From Acholoe squamosa (taxonomy: Eukaryota; Annelida; Polychaeta; Phyllodocida; Polynoidae), in NCBI GenBank assembly GCA_949317995.1, contig OX439044.1:23508733-23572732 (forward strand): a stretch of 64,000 nucleotides of DNA, given 5' to 3'. This document shows, one piece after another, positions 21,601 through 32,240 of the stretch (the stretch's first letter is position 1; each line of letters opens with the position of its first letter). Position numbers and translations under genes: made by a program. The notes below the pieces were generated by a model, which ran no database searches, was not told the origin of the DNA, and was given only the letters and a program-made list of their open reading frames with translations.

Positions 21601-23033
21601 GTTATGATTTATTTGATAACCTTTCTTTATTTATAGCAAGGTTGGAAGTCTCCAGTGTTTCCCTGATTTCAGGAATTATCAATTTTCTAATGTCCTACTA
21701 GTTGCTATACAAAACCTGCTGTATGGCCCGTTTAACTTTAAGCGCTGGGGTCTCAAATAAATAAGCAAATGTCCATGACCACAGATTTTTTTTTGTGCTC
21801 AGTCACTAGCACCCCTGTCTAGCACCCCTGTCAGTGTCAATAGACATTGTGTCATTACTTCCTATATTTTGCCAATGCTTGTTTTGCACAGTTGATGGTG
21901 GAGCCTCAATGGGGTACAAAGCTACAGATATCAACAGAAGTGATTCTGGGCACAGTGCCACTGCGTCAAGTCATCACATGCCCGCCTTCTTACAGCTCAG
22001 TTCTGTGTGAACGGAGGCCCTCCTCTCCACCACCGCCATTTGATGCTGAGTACCCTGCATCTTACGCCATCTTCCTAGATGATATACGTAAGAATGCTCC
22101 TTACTTCGATATCTCCATAAAGTTGAATGTTTTAAATGATTTTAGTTGAAGGATATCTTTTGTAATTCTCCCAGCTACATGATACACTTTTGAGTGTTTG
22201 ATATTGATAGATACATGATAATTATTATGTTTTTACAGCACCTCCAACATATGAAGAGAGTGTATTTGGACACGTTCAGTTTGAAGATGAGGAGGAACAG
22301 GAGGAGTTTGACTACACACCAGTCTATGCCTACTACAACTGGGAGCAGCTCACACCAACTCTCCTTACTAACAATGCAAGTGACTCCACACTCGTCAACG
22401 AGTCAGGTATGTGTTGCTCCTTTCCCATAGAGGTGTCTGATTTGCAGTTCAGGATTATTGCCAAGGATAGAAATTTTGGCATTGATGTCAGGGATTTTCA
22501 AGTTTGAAAGACCTACATTCCTAAGTAAAACTATATTTATGGGGTTCTAATTGGTGACTGCTCAGTCACTTTCATCCATGTATTATACCCTCTTGCTATC
22601 GTGTCAGGACCACTTATTAGTGGGGATAATCAGCCCTCCAAATCTATATATGCGCCAGGGCACTTATTCAATGTGGTAAAATGTGGACTTGAGGATAATG
22701 AGTACTACAATATATTTTCTAGCATTTCCAGAGCTGCAGCCATCACCACCAACACATCCAAAGTCAATTGCCTCTAGTGGAAGCCAGGCGGAGAGTATAG
22801 CACACTCCAGTGGCACAATGACAATGACGACAGCGACGACAACAAGTAATATAACTGAGGCAGTGGCAGCTCCCATGACCAGCACTCAGTGCCCAGAGGA
22901 ACAGGTGCCCTTGATTGAACAGCCAGGAAGTACACAGAGCAGTTGTCAGTCTTCAAATATACCACCGTGTGAATCTGATAGGAACCAACACAAAAGGAAT
23001 GGACATGTGAAAACAGAGGAGGCAACTCCCTAG
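18523..23033 (+). CDS. alpha-arrestin (ARRDC-type arrestin domain protein), eight exons
   Basis: Joining 18523-18640, 19533-19670, 20428-20648, 20977-21159, 21281-21505, 21892-22087, 22239-22406 and 22723-23033 gives 1560 nt (519 codons plus stop) with every phase consistent and GT-AG introns. Arrestin_N (about residues 1-160) includes VFQAGDMVRGHLYVDF, GKAKVHW, and EFPLPADLPSSFEGTHGYIR with KATIERPWKFD. Arrestin_C (about 170-340) includes HCCWCPLGSITASLHLQHRG and FVPGQNILINAEIHN. Two PPxY motifs (PPSY in exon 6, PPTY in exon 7) fit adaptors that bind WW domains of NEDD4-type ubiquitin ligases and direct membrane cargo to endosomes. The tail after the second PPxY is long, acidic then Ser/Thr-rich, making the protein longer than the usual 390-450 residues. 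Orthology within the ARRDC/TXNIP group cannot be settled here. Introns contain several small repeats. Confidence 0.9.
18738..18787. repeat. AACGTT-rich hairpin in intron 1
   Basis: ACGTCAAAATAACGTTTTT and its inverse AAAAACGTTATTTTGACGT face each other around an 11-nt spacer, with further AAAACGTTTTT copies to 18860. It looks like a small foldback insertion. Confidence 0.6.
19533..19670 (+). CDS. alpha-arrestin exon 2
   Basis: Acceptor TTGCAG ends at 19532, donor GTAATG at 19671. It encodes ISVECQGKAKVHWDKW and AEESYFKKEVRLYGN, the part of Arrestin_N carrying the usual G-A-VHW signature. Confidence 0.85.
19862..19935 (+). repeat. tRNA-like sequence, probably a SINE head
   Basis: GGGGAAG at the 5' side can pair over seven bases with TTTCTCC at the 3' side. 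A-box-like TATCTCAGAGGTAGAGC and B-box-like GGGTTCAAGTC are both present at tRNA spacing. The anticodon and T stems pair poorly, so it is more likely a tRNA-derived SINE or pseudogene within intron 2 than a working tRNA gene. Confidence 0.45.
20189..20264. repeat. small palindromic MITE-like repeat in intron 2
   Basis: Perfect 16-bp ends AGGGGTAGACACTAAC and GTTAGTGTCTACCCCT enclose a GGCC-rich core. Related ends occur at about 20012 and 13835, so this is a dispersed family. Confidence 0.65.
20287..20356. repeat. small foldback with GTGGCGGAT ends
   Basis: GTGGCGGAT and ATCCGCCAC bound a GGAGGGGGCGC-containing core. The adjacent CCAGGATTTT links it to the repeats at 14797 and 15069. Confidence 0.5.
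20428..20648 (+). CDS. alpha-arrestin exon 3
   Basis: Acceptor CTTGCAG ends at 20427. It encodes the Arrestin_N hallmark FEFPLPADLPSSFEG and ATIERPWKFD. The donor was placed at CGG|GTCAGT (20649) because exon 4 begins in phase 0 and GTCAGT is the best site on a codon boundary. GGA|GTGCGG six bases earlier is the alternative. Confidence 0.8.
20748..20870. repeat. SINE-core repeat in intron 3
   Basis: It carries GAATGAGTGAGTAATAGATG, GTTTAACGCCATTTCGACAG and CATATTCATGGCGAGA, the same core as 2849-2960, with a diverged end at GGAATGTGTCAGTGCC. No clear target duplication was found. Confidence 0.55.
20977..21159 (+). CDS. alpha-arrestin exon 4
   Basis: Acceptor AATTCAG, donor GTAAGT, 61 codons, phase 0 on both sides. 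It encodes the start of Arrestin_C with HCCWCPLGSITASL and the GFVPGQNILINAEI strand. Confidence 0.85.
21281..21505 (+). CDS. alpha-arrestin exon 5
   Basis: Acceptor TTATTTACAG, donor GTAAGT, 75 codons, phase 0 on both sides. The reading frame starts HINFYALHQG and ends KIIEIFYTVT, a typical Arrestin_C strand that continues directly into exon 6. Confidence 0.85.
21892..22087 (+). CDS. alpha-arrestin exon 6, first PPxY
   Basis: Acceptor TTTTGCACAG, donor GTAAGA, ending in phase 1. It encodes the last Arrestin_C strands (LQISTEVILGTVPLRQ), then PPSY and a proline-rich linker. Confidence 0.85.
22239..22406 (+). CDS. alpha-arrestin exon 7, second PPxY
   Basis: Acceptor TTTTTACAG, donor GTATGT. 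The exon begins PPPTYEES, a PPxY WW-ligand, followed by a strongly acidic run (EDEEEQEEFD) and aromatic VYAYYNW. Confidence 0.85.
22723..23033 (+). CDS. alpha-arrestin exon 8, C-terminal tail
   Basis: The acceptor is TATTTTCTAG and the stop is TAG at 23031-23033. The tail is rich in Ser, Thr, Pro and Gln without a recognised domain. It is presumably disordered. Confidence 0.8.
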
Positions 23034-23885
23034 ATGTAGAGTGAATGTAGAACAAATGGAGCAACAAAAGGATTACCTGCGATTGCGAGGTTTTGTAATG
23101 TTCTTCTATATAAAACATAGCTAGTTTATTTTAACAAAAGAAGATTACAAGTATTATAGTTGTATATTTTGCTACTATTGTCCATTGTACCTGTTTGTAA
23201 AATTCTCTGACTGCCATATAGGATTTATATACAAAATGCTTAATCAGTGGTATCTTGCAATGAGTGTAGACGAATTGGAGCCCTGAAATCGCAAACGCTT
23301 GATGCTATGTAGTTTGATAAATATTGCAAATTAGGTGAAGATAGATATGATGGAAGCCCCATCATGGAGCTATAAAAATCAAGCAACTGTTGGTGCTTTG
23401 AACAAACGAGTGTGCAGATCCTTGTTTTTCTTATTAGAGTATGTTTAGAAAAGTGTTCACAAAAATAATCTACTTAATATTTACAAGACTACATTTCCAT
23501 ATCTTTTAGGAGGTGTGACTATAAATCGCCATATTGTTAATTTGACTACACAAAATGATAAATGTCCCATATGAAGTGGACCTTTTGCTAAATATTCAAT
23601 ATAACTATCATCTTTCCTGTCATCACAGGTGTTGAAAATATGTTCTTCAGCACTGGAAAACCCTTTCCACGTTGTGTATTGGTGCTGTCAACTTTGCTGT
23701 GCAAGGTCTCTACTGTTTGAAAGCCTCTGATTTACCTCCCTTCATAGGAACATTCATCTATGGTATTTCATCTATGCCATTTCAAAATTATGCTTATAAT
23801 CTGAACACTACTCATGGTTATCTTATAACCTAACACATTAAGATGTTAAGATTTGAATTCAAATTGGAGTTTACATAGAGGCATT
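23034..23885 (+). other. probable 3' UTR of the alpha-arrestin gene
   Basis: AT-rich sequence without coding frames follows the stop codon. I could not fix the polyadenylation site. AATAAA-type signals occur much further on, at about 26610 and 27556. Confidence 0.4.
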
Positions 23886-24377
23886 AAATTGTCGCCTTAG
23901 TGCAAGAAGGTTGTAACTGACATTTTGGTGAAAATGAGCGTTCTTCTGTTTCAACATCTTATGACACTTATCTAGCTGCTATCAAACTTCTGAAGCTGTG
24001 TCTATGAGATGTGTGCCTACAGACCCCAGTGCAATGTTTAAACTTTGTGCTATAGTAAGTGGAACACTATTTTTGCCTTTCCTGCAAAGCTTGTGAATGC
24101 AGATACAACCTTCTTGCACTAAGGCACCAAAGTGTTTTGTATTACCGGTAGGTGACATTGCTTTTTACTTTTAAAAGCAGGAAACGAGTTTGCCACAAAA
24201 TTAAAAGCAAAATATTCCCTAAAAGCTGCATCTTCAACTTAGTGCAAGACTGTTTTAACTTATTGCATCTGGGTCAACAAGGTAACCGGTACCTCAGTGA
24301 GGCCCCTCATGGAGGTACCTCTTACCCTGTTTACCCAGATTCAGTCACGACCTTCTTGCACTAAGGCGACGATTTTA
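23886..24377. mobile_element. MITE with CTTAGTGCAAGAAGG arms
   Basis: The ends are inverted copies of about 34 bp with a few mismatches. Both carry GTCGCCTTAGTGCAAGAAGG (left 23890-23910, right inverse to 24372). Two further internal copies of CTTAGTGCAAG (about 24110-24130 inverted and 24238 direct) give it a nested palindromic structure. No transposase frame is present and no clear target duplication was found. Confidence 0.65.
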
Positions 24378-26073
24378 TGGTGTTACAAAGAGTGTGTGAC
24401 CCAATAGTGAAAAAAATAAGAATTTTCTGACAGTACCATCAGATTGGTTCATCCTAGTAATATCATCTGTATCCTGATACATCACAAAACATTCATTGTG
24501 CAGTACTCTGTTCAAACACTAGCAAGGCTATGTTGTCATTCAATATGTATCACTATAGTATGACTGCAATGTGTGTAGGTCATTAGTACAAACCTACTTC
24601 ATCTTCCACCCAACATCGATTTCCTTCAGACGCCTGGGCCTCCAAGTTCAGGCCCTGCTTAGGACAAAAGATGCATTCAATACTTGTGTGTTTTCTATTG
24701 AATGTGTCTTGACTGTTTGCAACACAAAGGGAAGCAGTTGCAAGGATTCATGCAAAATCTGTCACGGGTCGATGGCCTTACAAGTTGGCCATAATGTAAG
24801 ATTTATGTACATGTAGCCCATTTCATTTGCAAATATCTTCCCATATGTCCTTTTGTACCAACACCCAAGACAGTCAATTCTGCGTTTATATATATATATA
24901 TATGTAATCTCACTTAATTTTAATAGTCAAGGTTTATTGCTATCTATGGATTCTGCAGATATAGTGCCATATTTCTAAATTCCTTTTTTCTTGTATCATA
25001 CTTTAATATTGCACAACTATATTTCTGGCATTTTCTAGAAGGAAGTTGTGTTTTTCGTCAGCAAATATTTGGCATTTGTACACTATCAAATTTATCCTCA
25101 CAGGTATTTTGTACTAGTGTTATATGAATGTGATTTAGAGTTGTAAAACAAAAATCAAAGCATCAAAATCTGTGTGCCTGGTTTCAACGAGATAACAATT
25201 TATGCTTAGCAGATTGCAATTACTCTTAGAGAACTAGATCCAAATAACTGGTCAATCATTCTTATAGGACAAGGTAGTTGCATTGTTCCTTGTAGATAAC
25301 CAGTGATGCTTAAAGGATATGGCTTATGTGTATCTATGAGTCCTATCTAGGTGCTTTCACATTCTGTCTGAGACCTTCCAAGGCATTTACCAGAGATCAT
25401 CATACAATTTCAAAGCAAACATATACGATAGTATATCTGTACCACTGCTTGAGGTGTATGCACCACTATCTATTGAGAAGGCAATATTATATGCCTTCAT
25501 ATTTCATTTTTTCAGCATCATGCTGTTTGGGGGATGCTAGTAATGTCGGGGGAGTTTATCCTTTCTTCCAACATGAGTATCTGTAACTTCTATAACTGAT
25601 ATGCAGGATCAGTCCAAGCAACAGAGTGCTTTCATTACATCTTTTGGGTAGCACATATTTTTTGATAAATATTTAACATAACTCACTTTTTTGTTCATGA
25701 AATGCACATGTATTTTGTGTTTCCCTCTTGTTCTATTTCTAAACTCTATCCATTTTATGTGATTAATTATACTGAATACAAAATTAGGTTTTTGAGGGTG
25801 ATACATTTATTTTCGCATTTTTAGATGCACATGGATATTATACTTATATACAGAATTTCTAAAGAAATGAGCCCATAATTTTTGTGAATCTATTGTAGAC
25901 CAGCTTCCTATGACAAAATAAGCTGAAGAAGGTATTTTATACTGCCTTATTTTGGAGAAATTATTTTGATTACTCCTGAATATTTGCATTTGATCAAAAA
26001 TATACTGACTTTTGACTGTCCATGTTTTGTATAATGGCACTCCACAATTTATTTGATACCGGGTAGTTGTATC
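24378..26073. other. gene-free AT-rich stretch
   Basis: There is no protein-like frame of note and no recognisable RNA gene. A short (TA)n run sits at about 24889-24903. Confidence 0.45.
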
Positions 26074-26075
26074 TA

Positions 26076-26370
26076 CCGTAATCTCCCCCGTTTAAGGCGC
26101 ATCTTATACCTGGGATTTTAGTTCTCTCTGGATCCGCAAGAAGGACACCAAGAGCTTTCTTTTTGATATATTACACTCCCCCTAAGTCATAATATGACAT
26201 AGGGGGTCCGGGGGGGGGGGTCCTGAGGGCCCTAGCTACACATTGCTTTTTGATTTTTTTAAAATCCTTTTAGTAGAAGAAAAGTCATGATTTTTTTTAA
26301 CCATAATATTATTCTAAAACTCTAGGTGCGCCTTATACACGGGCTGCGCCTTATACACAGGAGAATACGG
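26076..26370. mobile_element. TA-flanked MITE with CCGTA...AAGGCGCA ends
   Basis: The 26-bp terminal arms match at about 21 positions. Left CCGTAATCTCCC...AAGGCGCA and right inverse CCGTATTCTCC...AAGGCGCA. TA flanks both ends (26074-26075, 26371-26372), which points to a Tc1/mariner or pogo-type MITE. The subterminal GCGCCTTATACAC is directly duplicated near the right end. The interior contains a G-run and codes for nothing. Confidence 0.7.
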
Positions 26371-26372
26371 TA

Positions 26373-29300
26373 ATTTATACCTTTCCGATGTGCTATATGA
26401 ATGGCATTTATAGATGTAGGTAAAGTTATTGATTGAAGTGCTTGGGTGCCTGCCATTGTAGGTATAATGTGTGATGCTTAGGGCATACCTTAACTGCAAA
26501 GGAAAAATATACCAGTTTATGCCAAACGGTAGCTGGATTATCTAACTAAACCTTAGTTAAGATAAATAACGGTGCTTCAGAGAAAATCAAATTACCAGAG
26601 AGAACATGTTAATAAAATCTGATATTCTTATTCATAATCCTAAGTGATGGGTATTTTTGTTGCCCAGTTAGCGAAGGAATTGAAAACAAAGGATTATAGG
26701 ATCAAGAATGGCTGAAAACAGCACGCAGCTGTTAGAAATGATATTTTGGATCATATAGTAATTGAAATCCAAATTACTTAGAATTTAAAGCACATAAGAT
26801 AGTTGTATTTGTTATTAACATATTGTACTAGAAGACAATGAAGTTTGATTTTATGTTGTCGAGTGTGCTTACATATCTATAATTGTCACAGCGCATTTGT
26901 TTCATGTTTGATGTTATTTATTTTGGACCAATTATATTGCTTGTTGTAAGTCCATGTTATGAAAGACCAAAGGTCAAGTAAATGATAATAGTAATATTTA
27001 ATAATGATGTTGCACATCTAAACTTTTTTAGTGTGAGTGTGGTTGTTAGTAGGCATATATGCCCAGTTTGTTATCCATAAATATGAGCATTGCTTCCCTC
27101 TGACATTATGAAGAGAAAAAAATAAGGCATTGCTTAGGTAGTGTTATAGGTGATTATGACCTAAGTAGCTGATTGATAGAAGTAGTCTTAGAAGTCATCA
27201 GTCGGTATGCATGGATAGACTGAGAATGCCATATGTACTTAAGAGCATATGCAATATCTATGATGAGAAAAATAATTCTTTGTAAGCGCATAGAAAACGT
27301 GTATAATGCAAAAGCAATTCTACCCTCTGAATCTATTCTGTGAGGTCTGATAATGTGTGCTTGAGTGTATGTAGGAAACTGTATTCCTCTTTGCATTCCA
27401 CTCCTAAGAGCCAAACCTATTTATTGACATGTCAGTACTGAATTAATATCCTATCCATATGTGTGTGCTGAATGTCATTAAAAAGAAAGAAGTATCCAAA
27501 TGTAGTAAATTTGGACTGGATTCAGCGTTTCACCTATGTGCAGCTTTAGAACACAATAAAAAGAGTCTGTTTCTGGTTGAGAGTATTAGGATTTTAAAAG
27601 TCAGTAGGTAGGTAAGGATTTTTTTCTTTTTGTGCATTCACAAGTGAAGCACCTGCTCGGTCCAGAAGCTGTGAATGGATTACTATGGCAAGTTTTCTGT
27701 TCTTCTAGGGTTTAATTTGATATTTTATCAGCTAATGATTGAGTGGTTGTACTCACCTCACTTCTATAACATTGTTTACCTACTGATGGTGGGGTTTGAT
27801 AATTTTGAAAAAAAAAAAACAAAAAAAAACCCAACTTTCTGGCACTAAAAAAGTTTCTCATACACACCTCTCTGACCCAGCCTCTCAACAACCAGAAAAA
27901 GACTTCTTGTATGACCCTAGTGTACAGAGCATGTTGGAACAAAGTAAGCAGAAAATACAAACCAACTATTAAAACTTAAAATGGGACCTTGATATCTATC
28001 TAAACCTGCTTTAACTATCTAAAACAAGACTTCTTATCTTTATAAAAGTAGTGGGCAGTCACATCTCACATGAGATGCTCTGTGATGGCTGTGGTGTTAT
28101 CAAATTCCTAAAGCTTTTTTGCATGTTGTTAGACAAATTTTTCTTAAGTTAGTATTCCTTCTAATACACATTCAGATTAGTGAAAAATGGATACATGCAA
28201 TAGAGATTAAAGTCACAAGAATTTGAATTCCACACAATCTTAAATGATACATAGGTAAAGTATAAATATGTATAGAGGATAATTCAAACAAAAGATCAAG
28301 AACTCATAAGTAAGCATCACATAGCCTCTCAAATAAATTTAACATCAAGTTAGCAGTTATACATTTCCAAGTTCGACTCACATAGAAACCATTCACGCTT
28401 GTTTTTGAGGATAGAGGCTTTGTTACAAAACATATCTGTTGTGTTAACATGACATTATTGGGAGTGTTGTGTAACTGTATGGTAAGTTGTCTTTGTTCAT
28501 GATATGTGAATGTTGACTTTGTTGTTTCTGCAAAATGCTAATGCTATAAGTATTGTACTGCCAAAGACTACTGTAGGGCTTGGTTAATATAGTGTTGTGA
28601 TACCAATGCACAGGTCATGTCGATATAGAAACATGCCCACATGAATCAAAATTATCGAAATTATATGGAAATGAAGTAACTGCCCTTTACAGAAATAGTG
28701 ATATATTTATGTGAAAGCATGAACCAGTGCTAAATATTGATTAGGAAAGGTTATAGCTGTTGGAGAGCCAACATATATTATTCTGACTCACATATGCATT
28801 AAGTGGGGACAACATTTGGAGGACACAGGAAAAAAAAGTTACTGCTTAACTAAAAATAAGACCTGGATTTGGAATCGTAGACAGGAAATTTGCATCGCTT
28901 ATTGGCCTGATTGTACCTATTGTCGTTGATAGTCACCTTGGCGTGCATATTTATGTCTACCTCATTTGTACATTATAAACTGCACTATGTCTTTTTCTAT
29001 AGTGTTGCATATCAAACCCCTTCAAATGAAGGTTAGAAATGTATCTGTTATTCACATTTTGACAAATCATTAAATAAGGGTGGATCACATATGCAGTGAC
29101 TGTAATACATGTTCAATGTTTTTGAAAAATATTGATGCAGGGATTATTTTTTTTCTTAAGTTTTGTACATGACTTAATGATGTGTTTCACAAACCTTGTA
29201 TGACCGGGAAGAAGTAAATTATAAGTGTTTTAAATGCAAATGCTTCTTCATTGTCTTGCCTTTCTCCAGTGTAGTGTACAAGTAGGTGTAGGGTTTTGGG

Positions 29301-29895
29301 TGTCATCATGATCGGCCATATATATTCAGTTTTATATGGCCGAAAATCCTGTTTAAATGCCACAGCTTATAGACCATTTCAGGGGCCTACTGCAGCTTAT
29401 AGAAGCTTCATGTGTGGGGTTTTACATAGAAAACATAAATGGGCATAAATACACAAGGGTTATGGTAGTTATCAGTCCTTATACACCAAGTTCCTCTGCT
29501 TCCTGGTGTCATATGCTGCACGGGGGAGATATGTGACCTTCATAATTATGGTCTGCCACTCCCCCCTTGCATAGTAGCAGTGATTCAGAAATGACGCTGG
29601 CTTTTGCCAGGACAGATTCTTAATAGCTGGCATAGGCCCTCTGGACGTAGGATAGAATGGCCTTTATTCATCTCACCTCCCTAAGGGTGAAAGAATTTCC
29701 CAAACCAGCCTCTTAGAATTGTAACTGCCGGGCCACCCGTCGGTAAGCCTGTTGGGATAACTGTTGATATGACACTAAAATTCTAGAGACACAAAGAACT
29801 AGAGTTTCTGAAGCTTTATTACTTGAAGGGAGTGGATACAATCTAGCTAATTCAAAATTGGCCAATAAAAACTTTCAGCGATGTTAGTTTGACAC
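26373..29895. other. gene-free AT-rich stretch
   Basis: No exon chain, RNA gene or mobile element was recognised. Candidate AATAAA signals lie near 26610 and 27556. The frames present are short and low in complexity. Confidence 0.45.
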
Positions 29896-29898
29896 TTA

Positions 29899-30171
29899 GG
29901 CCACACAAAAAAAATAAGTTGATCTACGGATTTCCCTCTCCATATTTTCAAATACAAATTTTTCTTTCTTTGAAAAAAATCTCGTCTATGGATTTCGCTC
30001 GCTTCACTTTCTACAAGTTTTCTCTTTGTGATGTTTGGCAAATTTATTTTTAAATAACATTTTTTCGCTCGCCTCATTTTTCCAGCAAGGAATCCATTGG
30101 ACCCAAAAAAATTCTCGCACCATTTTTTCAAAACCAAAATCCGTAGACCAACTTATTTTTTTGGTGTGGCC
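29899..30171. mobile_element. PIF/Harbinger-like MITE, second family
   Basis: The ends begin GGCCACAC and continue as about 35-bp inverted arms with AAAAAAATAAGTTG and CTACGGATTT. TTA flanks both sides (29896-29898, 30172-30174), a 3-bp target duplication. The interior repeats TTTCGCTCGC-type blocks. The minus-strand frame at 29847-30137 is an artefact of this element. Confidence 0.75.
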
Positions 30172-30174
30172 TTA

Positions 30175-31064
30175 GGTAAGATAAAACCATAGGTCACGGG
30201 GTCCGTTTGGCCACTGGAGGTCATTGAAGTTTGGTGGTCTTAACTGTAGCTACCTATAAGAAATTGTATTTTTCTACATCTAATTACACTGAAATAATCC
30301 TCCAACAATTTCTTAACCAAACTCCAGTTATGCATAGCTATATGACCATCAGAAACATTGTGAAACTAGATAGGAGTGGGTAACAGGTAAAATGAAAATT
30401 TCCTAAAACTATCACTCATTCCTTAATAAAGGAGTCTCGGTACAGAAAATATGAAATCAATATAAGTTAGGAATATGATCAAATAGTATCATATTTCACA
30501 GTTTCATTTTTTGCCACCAGGTGCCGTTTGTGTAGATCCTATCTACTACCTTTAAATGAACATCAACAGTGTTCGGTAGTAATTGTAAATGCACTCTTCG
30601 ATACTTTAAGACACTCTTTCCATGAACCCTATTTGCCTAGACCTAGACGGTAGACTTTAGATATACATTATAATACAGAGGTGTGAGGGGTCTTAGGGGC
30701 TAAGACACACTCACCAAACCAAGGGAACTACAGTCCCTTACATACAGAACTAATTAATACATGACCTCATTAACATGTTGATAGCAATTTGAAATGGCTG
30801 GAGGTTTTTTAAAGTCGTTTATTGGGCAAAAACAAGGTACATAATAAAATGTAAGATGTTTAACTTAGCACCTACGCATTTTAGTGCTTACGCTAGGACC
30901 CACTATATACTATAGATTCAATTCATAAAACATATTTTTTGGTAAACAATAATAGCAGTCACATTACATAGTTTGTTTAACTTAGCCTACTAGGGTTATA
31001 ATGATTGTACACTACCCTAAGTAACAACGCTGATGTCAAAAACAATCAAATGCCTTTGGCTGTA
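30175..31064. other. gene-free stretch
   Basis: No coding or RNA feature was recognised. The part from about 30820 could belong to the 3' region of the adjacent LINE fragment, but I see no boundary. Confidence 0.4.
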
Positions 31065-31065
31065 A

Positions 31066-31912
31066 TGATGATGAGATGAGATGAGCACGATGTAAAAAGA
31101 ATATCATGGGTCTATTATAAATACTTAGTCATACAAAACAGTTTGGATAGATTTTTCTAACACTATTTTTGATTTGTAAATATTGTCAATAACTGTAAAT
31201 TCTGGTTTTAACTGATTCCATCTTATAATGGCTCTATAGTGAGCACTTCGTAGAACAACTGGTTTCAAGCTATGTGGAACGGTTAGTCTCTTACCCTGAT
31301 GGTATTGTGTAGCTATATTTCTTCTATCCACAAATGACATGTTCTGAGCTAACATGAAACCATAAGATAGTAGGTGTAGATCTCGTCTAACATATAGCTC
31401 CGTGCAATTATTTCTTTCTTGTATTTCTTTGGTTGTCATAACAGGATTTTCTTCTAGTTTAACCTTATATACCATCCTTAAGGCTCTGTTCTGTAACATT
31501 TGCAAATCTCTGTTTTCTCCTCTATAGTCCCTATCCCAAACATAATCACAGTAGTCAAATATGGGTAATATCATAGATTTGAAAACAGTCAATGAGGCAT
31601 CTTCATCAAGTAAAGCTCTCACTCTACCCATTTGAAAAATCCTTTGTTGAATAGTTCGCATAGTATTCTCCCTATGTTTTACAAATTTCATCTCTGTATC
31701 CATTCTTAAACCTAAGTAAACAAATTCCTCCACTTTTTCATTAATCCACCCGCCGTCTTTTCTCTGAGAGGAAATCTATCTAAGCGGACATACTGATAGC
31801 TTGGTACATGTAGGTCGGCATCCAATACAGATGGGGTGAGCCATGTTTCCACTATTCCAATTATATCTGCTCCTGTTACTAGCTTAAATACATCAGTTCT
31901 TTTCTTATACAT
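31066..31912 (-). pseudogene. gutted CR1/Jockey-type LINE (endonuclease start joined to RT end)
   Basis: On the minus strand 31912-31750 encodes the start of an apurinic-type endonuclease (IIGIVETWLTPSVLDADLHV, with the catalytic-type E in ETWL). The frame then shifts at about 31735, and 31733-31125 encodes the far C-terminal part of a LINE ORF2 (FVYLGLRMD, ILPIFDYCDYVWD, LQNRALRMVY). Everything between, including all RT catalytic motifs, is deleted. A (TCATC)n tail-like repeat at about 31066-31085 marks the 3' end. This is a dead copy of a different family from the LINE nested in element C. Confidence 0.8.
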
Positions 31913-32176
31913 TGATCTAGTTGGTACAAATTATTTTCAGTCCCTTCATAGAGGTTAGTTCATGTAGGAAAATCATGCATTTTAAGCAAAATTGACCAGG
32001 TAGATGCAGGTGAAAATGAGGGTGAAAAGGAATGATACCTAATATGAGAAAAGCATATATATTGATTTAAAAGCATGGCAGTCATCATAGTAAAAAAAAG
32101 GGGGCTAGCTGGCGCTCTCCCGTCATGTTACTGCCATAAATCGTTTTTTTTTTCATACCGGTAGTATCATTTGTCA

Positions 32177-32178
<2 letters not shown>

Positions 32179-32237
<59 letters not shown>
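32179..32237. repeat. (TA)n microsatellite
   Basis: About 59 bp of perfect TA dinucleotides. Confidence 0.95.
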
Positions 32238-32240
<3 letters not shown>

